Below are positions 29,525 through 35,682 of a stretch of DNA of 35,682 nucleotides, piece after piece. The stretch is from Gemmatimonadaceae bacterium (lineage in GTDB: Bacteria > Gemmatimonadota > Gemmatimonadetes > Gemmatimonadales > Gemmatimonadaceae). The notes under the pieces were generated by a model. The model was given only the letters and a program-made list of their open reading frames with translations. It searched no databases and was not told the origin of the DNA. Position 1 is the first letter of the stretch. Every line of letters begins with the position of its first letter. The stretch is taken from positions 1 through 35,682 of the forward strand of contig JANYIN010000115.1 of assembly GCA_025362035.1 (NCBI GenBank). Direction: 5' to 3'. The position numbers and the translations under genes are program-made.

Positions 29525-31087
29525 CTAGCGTTTTGGAGTCAGGAGCGACACGGGAAGGATGCACTCTTCCGGCGTGACGCCGCCGTGCAGAAACGATCCG
29601 CGATACCGGCTCTGGTATTCCCGCAGCTTCGTGGGATAGACGAAGAAGCTGTCTCCCGTCGCCAGCAATGTGTTCGCGCCCAGGCCTCGCCGCGGCAGCT
29701 TGAGGGAATCCTCGTTCTTGAACAGCAGCGCCAGGTCGGAATTCTCCGCTCGGAGGTCTTCGCCGAACTTGTAGCGCAGGTTCTGCGTCGCGTCGCGCTT
29801 GGCGAAGACCGTGGCGGGCGTGTGGCAGTGGATGGATCCGTGATCGCTCGTCACCAGCACCTTCACCTTTCGCCGCGCGGCTTCCTGTAGCACGCTGAAC
29901 AGCGCCGATCGTTTGAACCACTGGAGCGTGAGTTGGCGCAGCGCGATCTCATCACGGGCGACCTCGTAGAGAATCGCGGACTCCGACCGACCGTGCGTGA
30001 GGAGGTCGACGAAATTGAAGACGAACGCGCTGATGCCGTCGGGCGCAATGGCATTTGCGAGACGGCGTTCAAGTTCATCCGCCTCATGCGACGACGAGAT
30101 CTTGTCGTACTTCACGGGCACAGTGCGCCCCATCTCCTGCAGGTGCGCCTCCAGCAGGTCCTTTTCGTGCGCGTTCAGCGTCTCGTCTTCGCGCTCGCCC
30201 CACCAGTCCGGGAAGCGCGCCGCGATCTCGTTCGGAAAGAGACCGCTGAAGAGGGCATTGCGCGCATAGGGTGTCGCGGTCGGCAGCACGCCGAAGTAGT
30301 GCGTCGTCTCGATGTCGAACAACGGGGCGATGACCGGCTCCAGCGCCTTCCATTGATCGAGCCGCAAACAGTCGATCACGATGAATGCCGCCGCACGGTC
30401 CTGCTGCACCACGGGCATGAGGAACTCGCTGACGATGTCGATGGACAATGGCGGCCGGTCCCCTTCCAAGTTGGCGAGCCATTCGGGATAGGCGCGCGAC
30501 ATGAATGTCGCAAACTCCCGGCGCAACTCGGGAAAGAGTCCTCGCAGCGACTCGTGGAGGCCCATTTCGTTGGCGGCGGTCAGATCGAGGTCCCACTGGA
30601 CCATCTCGAGGTACCGATCGATCCATCCGCGCCAATCCAGGTCGCGGAGGGAATCGAACTGCATGGCGCGAAACCGGTCGACGAACGAGCGAGCGACGAC
30701 CTGCTGCCGAATGCGGGGCCCTTCCAGCAGACCAGAGACCATGGCGTACACCTGCCGCGGCGTGACCGGCTTGACCAGATAGCCCGCGACGCTCTTGCCG
30801 AGTGCCTCGTTGAGCGTCGTGTCCTCCTCGCTCTTGGTCACCATGACGATCTGGAGGGTGGGCGCGATCTCCCGGAGTTCCTTTAGCGCGTCAAGGCCAC
30901 GAGTGCCCGGCATTTGTTCGTCCAGAAGGACAAGATCGAACGCGCGGCGCCGCACGAGTTCGGCGGCGTCGTCAGCATTGGTTGCGGTTTCGACATCGAA
31001 CCCCTTGTCACGCAAGAAGATGCGGTGCGGCTCGAGCAGTTCCGCCTCATCGTCCACCCAGAGAATGGCCTTGACCTGTTGCGGCAT
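29525..31087 (-). CDS. porX: PorX-type response regulator with PglZ/alkaline-phosphatase domain
   Basis: This 520-aa two-domain regulator begins with a receiver domain: ILWVDDEAELLEPHRIFL, phospho-acceptor Asp56 in VLLDEQMPG and conserved Lys in YLVKPVTPRQ. A helical linker follows, then a PglZ/alkaline-phosphatase-superfamily domain with FIVIDCLRLDQW, PTATPYARNALFSGLFPNEI (nucleophile Thr region), FVFNFVDLLTHGRSES, VLVTSDHGSIHCHTP and FLHGGVTPEECILP. This order is that of PorX, which in Bacteroidetes works with the kinase PorY, binds zinc and degrades oligonucleotides to control type IX secretion. No DNA-binding domain is present. A cognate kinase and T9SS genes are not in the window. It leads an operon with the MsbA-like exporter and is probably translated from a leaderless mRNA. 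Confidence 0.9.
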   Translation of the reverse strand: MPQQVKAILWVDDEAELLEPHRIFLRDKGFDVETATNADDAAELVRRRAFDLVLLDEQMPGTRGLDALKELREIAPTLQIVMVTKSEEDTTLNEALGKSVAGYLVKPVTPRQVYAMVSGLLEGPRIRQQVVARSFVDRFRAMQFDSLRDLDWRGWIDRYLEMVQWDLDLTAANEMGLHESLRGLFPELRREFATFMSRAYPEWLANLEGDRPPLSIDIVSEFLMPVVQQDRAAAFIVIDCLRLDQWKALEPVIAPLFDIETTHYFGVLPTATPYARNALFSGLFPNEIAARFPDWWGEREDETLNAHEKDLLEAHLQEMGRTVPVKYDKISSSHEADELERRLANAIAPDGISAFVFNFVDLLTHGRSESAILYEVARDEIALRQLTLQWFKRSALFSVLQEAARRKVKVLVTSDHGSIHCHTPATVFAKRDATQNLRYKFGEDLRAENSDLALLFKNEDSLKLPRRGLGANTLLATGDSFFVYPTKLREYQSRYRGSFLHGGVTPEECILPVSLLTPKR

Positions 31088-31093
31088 GGTTCA

Positions 31094-31099
31094 AACGTA
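31094..31099 (-). promoter_or_regulatory. -10 element before porX (leaderless type)
   Basis: On the minus strand TACGTT is followed after six nucleotides (TGAACC) by the ATG of porX at 31087. No Shine-Dalgarno sequence is present. A second -10-like hexamer, TATAGT, lies about 10 nt further upstream (31109-31114 approximately) and would instead give a leader of under 20 nt. Confidence 0.45.
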
Positions 31100-31231
31100 G
31101 TCCGCCACTATAGAGGGAGCAACGCGAGGGCCAGCAACGGCACGGGGGACCGGGGAGGCGCCGCAGGGACAACCGCGTGAGGGAACTTCCCTGCCCATTT
31201 TGAACTCATCGCGTGAACGCTCCTGTCGGTT

Positions 31232-31654
31232 GTGTCCCCAACCGTGCACCTTTGCGTCGTGCCCCCTTCCCTCCCTCCCTTCGCACTGTCGCCGCCAACG
31301 TTTCGGTTTCGGCATCTCGCCAGTCTTGCCGGCCGTGCGCCGATTGGAGGCGCGCGAGAAGTGGCATTGGCGTGCTTTGTGGCAGCGCGTGTGGTGGCCG
31401 AGTGCGCCGGCCAGCCGGCGGACGACTCGGCGGCTCGCGTTGCCCGGTGTGCGGCCGCCAAGGCCTGGTTGGGAACACTCGCCCTACCGGCGGCCGTGAG
31501 GACGCCGGCGGTTCGATGCGCCGACGCGAGCGCGTCGTGCACCGCAGGAGAAACGGGAAGGGAACTGGCCGGATTGGCCATGGCGGCCGCGCCGTTTCTG
31601 GATGCTCAAGGCAACGCGGAACTCGACAGGCTGGCCGCGGCGCTCAACGGCTGA
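31232..31654 (+). CDS. Possible 140-aa alanine-rich protein, function unknown
   Basis: An ORF starting with GTG at 31232 encodes a protein with a poorly structured N-terminus (Pro/Phe-rich, residues 1-35) and a helical Ala-rich body: REVALACFVAARVVAECAGQ, ARVARCAAAKAWLGTLAL, GRELAGLAMAAAPFLDAQGN. It contains several Cys residues (about seven) but no recognised pattern. Spacing and orientation (divergent to porX, 69 nt before the next gene) leave room for a real gene, and the helical part is more regular than the other frames here. There is no clear Shine-Dalgarno sequence. It could be an antisense shadow, so I rate it low. The true start might be an internal GTG. Confidence 0.45.
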   Translation: MSPTVHLCVVPPSLPPFALSPPTFRFRHLASLAGRAPIGGAREVALACFVAARVVAECAGQPADDSAARVARCAAAKAWLGTLALPAAVRTPAVRCADASASCTAGETGRELAGLAMAAAPFLDAQGNAELDRLAAALNG

Positions 31655-31688
31655 AAGGAGCCTGCCGCAGCGGGCGCCGTGATTTCGC

Positions 31689-31718
31689 TTGCTCCCTTCC
31701 CCTGGTGAACCCTATCTT
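31689..31718 (+). promoter_or_regulatory. Promoter of the DnaB-C-like gene, leaderless type
   Basis: TTGCTC (31689-31694) and TATCTT (31713-31718) are separated by 18 bp, and the ATG at 31724 follows the -10 by five bases. The transcript would start at the ATG. No Shine-Dalgarno sequence is present. Confidence 0.55.
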
Positions 31719-31723
31719 GGTCC

Positions 31724-32575
31724 ATGCTACGTGGCGTCGATATCTCTCCATTGTCGGTCCTGCTCGGCCGCGTCGATGCAGTGGCCGATGGTGCCGCGCC
31801 CACCGATACCATTCCGTCCGGGTTCCCCAGCCTCGACGAACTGCTCGGGGGAGGATTACGACGGGGTGACCTGATCGTGCTTGGCGGCGACGTCGGCAGT
31901 GGCAAGAGCGCCCTCGCCTTGGCAATCGCGATTCGGGTGGCGCAGCAGCGGCGACCCACCCTGTTCTATTCTGGCGAGATGCTTCCGGATCGCGTGCTGG
32001 AGCGGGCGTTGGCCATTGAAGGGCGCACGCGTATCGACGACTTGCGTCGTGGCATGCTGGATGAGTTCACGCGGGCAGCCGTCGGAGCGGCCGCGGTGCG
32101 TCTTCGCGACAACCTTCCGATCGTGGAGCGCGCGCCAGGCACTGGTGTGACGGCCATCGCAGACGAAATCGCGTCGCTGCGTACGTTGGAACTGGTGGTG
32201 GTGGACGGGCTGCACTCCCTGTTACCGGGGGTGCGTGACACGGACGAGGAGGCGGCAACGGCCGTCCGCGCGTTGAAGCACCTGGCCATGGACGCGCGCG
32301 TGGCCGTGCTCGTGACGGCACCGTTACCCGGAATGGCGGCGCGCGAGGACCGGCGGCCGGTGCTGGATGACTTCGCGGCGAGAGGCGCGGTGAAGGAGCG
32401 CGCCGATGTGGTACTCGCGGTGTTCCGCGAAGGGATGTACGATAGCGCTCGAGGGATTGAAGGCGCGACCGAACTCCTGGTGCGAAAGAATCGTAACGGC
32501 GGCACCGGCTACGTGGATCTGTACTTCTATGCGCAGTGGATGCGCTTTGAAGACATGCTCGACCCCGACCGCTAG
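31724..32575 (+). CDS. Stand-alone DnaB C-terminal-like (RecA-fold) ATPase
   Basis: This 283-aa RecA-type ATPase resembles only the helicase motor of DnaB: IPSGFPSLDELLGGGLRRGDLIVLGGDVGSGKSAL (Walker A Lys61), FYSGEM (Glu equivalent of the DnaB SLEM catalytic Glu), LVVVDGLHSLLPGV (Walker B Asp161) and DFAARGAVKERADVVLAVFREGMY plus LLVRKNRNGGTGYVDLYF, the DnaB-type arginine-finger region (KNRNGxTG). The N-terminal primase-binding domain of DnaB is absent, so it is not a replicative helicase. A KaiC/RadA-like regulatory ATPase or a repair helicase are alternatives. It is first in an operon with a TPR/CsgG lipoprotein and a barrel. The link with envelope proteins is unusual. Confidence 0.82.
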   Translation: MLRGVDISPLSVLLGRVDAVADGAAPTDTIPSGFPSLDELLGGGLRRGDLIVLGGDVGSGKSALALAIAIRVAQQRRPTLFYSGEMLPDRVLERALAIEGRTRIDDLRRGMLDEFTRAAVGAAAVRLRDNLPIVERAPGTGVTAIADEIASLRTLELVVVDGLHSLLPGVRDTDEEAATAVRALKHLAMDARVAVLVTAPLPGMAAREDRRPVLDDFAARGAVKERADVVLAVFREGMYDSARGIEGATELLVRKNRNGGTGYVDLYFYAQWMRFEDMLDPDR

Positions 32576-32586
32576 GAGGCGGTTGC

Positions 32587-33948
32587 ATGCGTATCCTGAA
32601 CCCTTTGGTTTCGACCCTGCTCCTCGGCTCGCTCGCCGCCTGCGCGACGGGCGGTGGCATGACGGTTGGCGAGTCAGTCACGCGCCTCGAGCAGCAGAAG
32701 CAGTCGGACCCCACGTCGGCGGCGGTGAATCGGTCGCTGGGCATTGCGTATTACAAAGCCGACCGGTTCGCGGAGGCGCGCGCAACGCTCGAGAATGCGG
32801 CAAAACTGGATCCCACTGACGGAACGACGTCGCTGTATCTGGGGCTCAGCGATGAGGCACTGGGCGATCTGCCCGCCGCGAAGGCGGCATACTCCTCCTA
32901 CATTCAGTTTGGTCGCACGAGCCGAGTGCGAAGCCAACTGCAGGATCGCCTCACGGCACTGGCCCGGAAGGAAATCGCGACGGACGCCAAGGCAGCGGTT
33001 GCGCAGGAGGCCACGCTGTCGACACAGCCCGGGTTGCCGCGCACCATTGCTGTGATGCCGTTGCGCTTTTCGGGCTCGGACAGCACGCTCAAGCCCTTGG
33101 AGCGCGGCTTCGCCGATTTATTGACCACCGATCTGGCGCGCTCCTCGCAGCTGACGCTCGTTGAGCGGTCTCGCATGCAGGCGCTGCTCGACGAACTGGC
33201 GTTGCAGCGGGGCGGCGCGACAGACGCCGCCACCAACGCGCGGGCGGGCAAGCTCGTTCGCGCGGGTCGTGTGGTGCAGGGATCCCTCTCGCAGCTCGCG
33301 GGATCCAACCTGCGGGTAGATGCCGCGGTCGTGGACGTACCCACCAGCCAGGTGCAAGGCAGCGCGACGTCAACCGATCAACTGGAGCAAGTCTTCAGCA
33401 TCGAGAAGAAACTCGCCCTCGACCTGTTTACGCAGCTTGGAGTTACCCTCACGCTGGCGGAGCGTAACCAGATCGAACAGCGCCCGACGCGCTCCCTCGC
33501 GGCGTTCGTCGCTTATAGCAACGGCCTGTTGGCCGAAGACGGCGGACGGTACGACGATGCCAGTCGCTTCTTTCAGGAAGCCGTCCGCCTTGATCCGAGC
33601 TTCAGTGCCGCACAGCAAAAGGGCGCGGAGGCGCGGTCCGCATCCGTGGGCGCGGCAGTCACGGCAGCAACAGTGGAAACGAGTCTGAAAGGCACCAGTG
33701 AAGGCGCGGTTGTGAACGGCGCGACACAGGGCTCACCGCAGCCCGCTGTAGGGGCCGGACTGGGTTCCACCGCGCAGAATACGGCCGGCGACCTGAATCC
33801 ATCGCCCAGCGGTGCGGCAACCGGCGGCGCAACCGGGAAGGGCGGCTCCTCTCCGTCCTCAAAGGATCCTGTGTCTGCCGGAACGGGGAGCGACAATCCC
33901 AACGGCACCGCGAAAGTCACGATCGTCATCGCGCGGCCCAAGCCATGA
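32587..33948 (+). CDS. TPR and CsgG-like lipoprotein
   Basis: This 453-aa protein begins with a lipoprotein signal peptide ending in the lipobox LAAC (Cys19). The +2 residue is Ala, so outer-membrane sorting is expected. Residues ~45-110 contain TPR repeats (SAAVNRSLGIAYYKADRFAEARATLENAAKLDP, TSLYLGLSDEALGDLPAAKAAYSSYI). Residues ~148-275 resemble CsgG (TIAVMPLRFSG, FADLLTTDLARSSQLTLVERSRMQALLDEL, LVRAGRVVQGSLSQLAGSNLRVDAAVVDV). A further TPR-like helix pair follows (~310-345), then a Gly/Ser/Ala-rich tail. AGGAGG lies eight bases before the ATG, twelve bases after the ATPase stop. CsgG proteins form secretion pores or assemble envelope structures; the partner here is the downstream barrel. 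Confidence 0.85.
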   Translation: MRILNPLVSTLLLGSLAACATGGGMTVGESVTRLEQQKQSDPTSAAVNRSLGIAYYKADRFAEARATLENAAKLDPTDGTTSLYLGLSDEALGDLPAAKAAYSSYIQFGRTSRVRSQLQDRLTALARKEIATDAKAAVAQEATLSTQPGLPRTIAVMPLRFSGSDSTLKPLERGFADLLTTDLARSSQLTLVERSRMQALLDELALQRGGATDAATNARAGKLVRAGRVVQGSLSQLAGSNLRVDAAVVDVPTSQVQGSATSTDQLEQVFSIEKKLALDLFTQLGVTLTLAERNQIEQRPTRSLAAFVAYSNGLLAEDGGRYDDASRFFQEAVRLDPSFSAAQQKGAEARSASVGAAVTAATVETSLKGTSEGAVVNGATQGSPQPAVGAGLGSTAQNTAGDLNPSPSGAATGGATGKGGSSPSSKDPVSAGTGSDNPNGTAKVTIVIARPKP

Positions 33949-35084
33949 ACATCATGATGCGCAGACTTCTTCCTCTCGTGCTCGCGACCGTGGTTCCGCC
34001 CACGCTCGGCGCGCAGTCCGTATTCGACAGCCAACTCCGTTTCGCTCCGCAATTCATTCAGTATCGGATCAAGTCACCGGCAAACGAGACGATCAGCGAG
34101 CTGGCCGTGCCGGTGTTCGTGAGCATTCCGTTCGGATCGAGCTTCACCTTCGATGTCGGCACGTCGTACGCCAACGCGAAGGTGACCACCGGTGCTACGA
34201 CGAGCCAGATCAGCGGACTCACGGACACGCAACTACGCGGTAACCTTTCGCTCGGCACCGACTTCGTCGTTCTCACAGCTGGCGTGAACCTGCCCACTGG
34301 CAGGTCATCAGCGACCCTCGATCAACTGTCGGCGGCGGGACGCATTGCCAGCGACTTCCTGGCATTTCCGATTTCGAGCCTGGGAACCGGGTTCGCCGCC
34401 ACGGGGGGCCTCGCGATCGCGCGCCCGGTTGGCGACTGGAACCTCGGATTCGGCGGCGCGGTGCGCCATGCGTCGACGTACGACCCGTTCAACGTGCCGG
34501 GCCAGTCGATTCGCTTCACGCCGGGAGATGAATACCGTGCCCGCGTTGGCGTGGATCACACGCTGGGCGCCGGGCGCTTCTCGCTGGGCCTGACATACTC
34601 GGCGTACGGCAACGACGATGCAGGCGGATCGATATACAATACCGGCAACCGGCTCATCGCTCAGACGGCGATCACGAACACCTATAACGACGTGGACGTG
34701 ACCCTCGCAGGCTATGACCTGTTCCGTGCGTCGGGCCACTATGCGTCGGGCGATCAGGCCGGAAAGGAGAACATTCTGAACGGATACCTTGGTCTGGGTT
34801 TGCACACCCTCGGAACGGTCATCGAACCAAGCATCGAGTTTCGGCAATGGCTGCAGTTCATTCCGGGCACTGCGGCCGGCGGCGTAAACACGGCGGATCG
34901 TTCGCAGATCAGCGTACTCGGCACACTGGGATTGCGCGCGCGTATCGACATGATGGGCCTCTCCATCTACCCGAGCGGTGGCTACACGTTGGGATCCGTA
35001 GCCGTGCTGGACGACCAGAGTGTGCAGCGTCACGCGGACATGACGGGGTTCAGGGGGCAGTTGGCCGTTCGATTTGCGCCGTGA
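33945..35084 (+). CDS. Outer-membrane beta-barrel protein, possibly porin-like
   Basis: This 379-aa exported protein begins MNIMMRRLLPLVLATVVPPTLGAQS, a signal peptide with cleavage near GAQ. The remainder is a series of amphipathic strands with aromatic ends and polar turns: QFIQYRIKSPANETISELAVPVFVSI, FGSSFTFDVGTSYANAKVTTG, DTQLRGNLSLGTDFVVLTAGVNLPTG, RFSLGLTYSAYGND, FRGQLAVRFAP at the C-terminus. The pattern fits an outer-membrane barrel of 14-16 strands. No known porin family is recognised. Its ATG overlaps the stop codon of the lipoprotein (ATGA), so the two are coupled and probably form an outer-membrane complex. It is the last gene of the operon. Confidence 0.82.
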   Translation: MNIMMRRLLPLVLATVVPPTLGAQSVFDSQLRFAPQFIQYRIKSPANETISELAVPVFVSIPFGSSFTFDVGTSYANAKVTTGATTSQISGLTDTQLRGNLSLGTDFVVLTAGVNLPTGRSSATLDQLSAAGRIASDFLAFPISSLGTGFAATGGLAIARPVGDWNLGFGGAVRHASTYDPFNVPGQSIRFTPGDEYRARVGVDHTLGAGRFSLGLTYSAYGNDDAGGSIYNTGNRLIAQTAITNTYNDVDVTLAGYDLFRASGHYASGDQAGKENILNGYLGLGLHTLGTVIEPSIEFRQWLQFIPGTAAGGVNTADRSQISVLGTLGLRARIDMMGLSIYPSGGYTLGSVAVLDDQSVQRHADMTGFRGQLAVRFAP

Positions 35085-35151
35085 GTATTCTCTCGGGCAA
35101 TACCGCCGGCACTGGCAGATAGCAGCTCGGGTATTTGCGCGGCGTTAGACA

Positions 35152-35181
35152 GGGGCTGGCTCCGCCAACGGAGCCAGCCCC
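35152..35181. terminator. Perfect 13-bp hairpin at the end of the ATPase/lipoprotein/barrel operon
   Basis: GGGGCTGGCTCCG (35152-35164) and CGGAGCCAGCCCC (35169-35181) pair perfectly around a CCAA loop, 67 nt after the barrel stop codon. As with the other long hairpins in this window, it has no clear U-tract. Confidence 0.65.
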
Positions 35182-35194
35182 TCTGGCATTCCAC

Positions 35195-35407
35195 CCACCG
35201 GGACAGCGCGACCATGATCCCGATGAAGGGCAGGAGCGACGCACCCGCCGCGGTCGCCGACCAGCCTTGCACCTCGATCAGGTCGAGCGGCAGCGCGAAG
35301 AACAGCATGGCCAGCGCGCCGTAGAGCCAGAACGTGAGCACGTTCGCGCCCGTGAAGCGCCGCGACGATCGGAGCGGTTCGGAAAAGCGCCGCCCGACAC
35401 GCCGTTG
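35195..35407 (-). pseudogene. Decayed fragment of an MFS (DHA2/EmrB-type) transporter
   Basis: Read on the minus strand, about 71 codons resemble a central piece of a DHA2-family drug/sugar exporter: LRSSRRFTGANVLTFWLYGA and then LPLDLIEVQGWSATAAGASL followed by LPFIGIMVALSRW. In functional relatives this is an internal transmembrane pair. An in-frame TGA (35408-35410) blocks the frame upstream, and the homology ends abruptly at 35195, just before the hairpin at 35152-35181. The rest of the transporter, which should be ~500 aa, is absent on both sides, so this is a truncated relic, not an active gene. Confidence 0.6.
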
Positions 35408-35484
35408 TCACACCGCGGACAACCGGCCGTCATCTCTTCGTCTCGGGCCGCGAAGCGCTCGTAGGGATCGGCGCCGAGATCGAC

Positions 35485-35490
35485 TAGTTT
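35485..35490 (+). promoter_or_regulatory. -10 element before the speA-like gene (leaderless type)
   Basis: CTAGTTT supplies a TANNTT hexamer (TAGTTT), seven nucleotides before the GTG at 35498. There is no Shine-Dalgarno sequence. This is the fifth example of the arrangement in the window. Confidence 0.4.
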
Positions 35491-35497
35491 GTTGCGC

Positions 35498-35682
35498 GTG
35501 GCAGCAGCGCATCAGGCGACAGTTGGGCAGCACTCGCAATTGCCTTGGACGACCGACTCCGCGACGGAGCTCTATCTGATCGACCGTTGGGGAGGCGGCT
35601 ACTTCGCGGTGTCCGACGAGGGCAACATGACGTGCTCGCCCTTTCCGGGGCGCGGTGGGAGCGTCGCCATCCTCGACGGCCG
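35498..35682 (+). CDS. speA: Biosynthetic arginine decarboxylase, N-terminal fragment (runs off the right edge)
   Basis: The frame opens with GTG at 35498 and stays open to the end of the window (61 complete codons). The translation includes WTTDSATELYLIDRWGGGYFAV, then SDEGNMTCSPFPGRGGSVAIL, which matches the start of SpeA-type arginine decarboxylases (WxxxxSxxLYxIxxWGxxYFxIxxxGxxxVxP...GGSxxLxxL). SpeA decarboxylates arginine to agmatine for polyamine synthesis, using PLP in a TIM-barrel domain that would lie beyond the window. The identity rests on about 60 residues, so the call is tentative. The short upstream region contains a -10-like hexamer immediately before the start. Confidence 0.6.
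   Translation, partial: MAAAHQATVGQHSQLPWTTDSATELYLIDRWGGGYFAVSDEGNMTCSPFPGRGGSVAILDG

Noticed and set aside
1..35682. CRISPR arrays, IS elements, integrases, toxin-antitoxin or phage modules
   Set aside because: No spaced direct repeats, transposase or integrase motifs, or phage structural genes were seen on either strand.

Overview
The window is a GC-rich, gene-dense stretch of a Gram-negative bacterial chromosome. Outer-membrane barrels, an MsbA-type exporter, a lipid A-type acyltransferase, a Lys-rich microprotein and a PorX-type regulator together suggest the FCB/Gemmatimonadota neighbourhood, most likely a Gemmatimonas relative. That placement is inferred from content; no database comparison was possible. 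Most genes are housekeeping or envelope functions, and no prophage, IS element, CRISPR array or integron is visible.

Layout. 1-533 is the 5' end of a 23S rRNA gene on the minus strand, with its own promoter (762-790) and no 16S or tRNA upstream. 1055-4734: rlmI-like methyltransferase, fpg, a methyltransferase-fold protein of unknown function, a 54-aa orphan and a 42-aa Lys/Ala-rich histone-like microprotein. 5484-8528: tdh and kbl (threonine to glycine plus acetyl-CoA), then a small barrel protein. 8576-11208 (minus): a NYN nuclease-like protein with two LOTUS/OST-HTH domains, translationally coupled to a 3-methyladenine DNA glycosylase. 11710-17033 (plus): an NtrY-like kinase, a small membrane coiled-coil protein, an NtrX-like sigma54 activator, a bactofilin-like plus beta-barrel outer membrane protein and a DUF4390-like exported protein. 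17047-17676: HNH endonuclease. 22171-17764 (minus): PBP1A, PHP hydrolase and amidohydrolase, overlapping end to end. 22310-23599: tyrS. 31087-23632 (minus): porX, msbA-like, glycosyltransferase, lpxL-like, a lone OppC/DppC permease and a class V aminotransferase. 31724-35084 (plus): a stand-alone DnaB-C ATPase, a TPR/CsgG-like lipoprotein and an outer membrane barrel. The right end holds a decayed MFS remnant and the start of an arginine decarboxylase.

The most interesting points are: the PorX regulator heading an operon for lipid export, glycosylation and acylation; a five-gene promoter architecture (TANNTT followed by the start codon after 5-7 nt) implying leaderless mRNAs; the NYN-LOTUS-LOTUS protein with an RG-rich linker and histone-H1-like tail; the independently promoted 23S gene; and the NtrYX circuit wired to an unusual outer-membrane protein. 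No single cluster can be declared an undescribed system from sequence alone, but the porX operon and the DnaB-C/CsgG/barrel operon are the best candidates.
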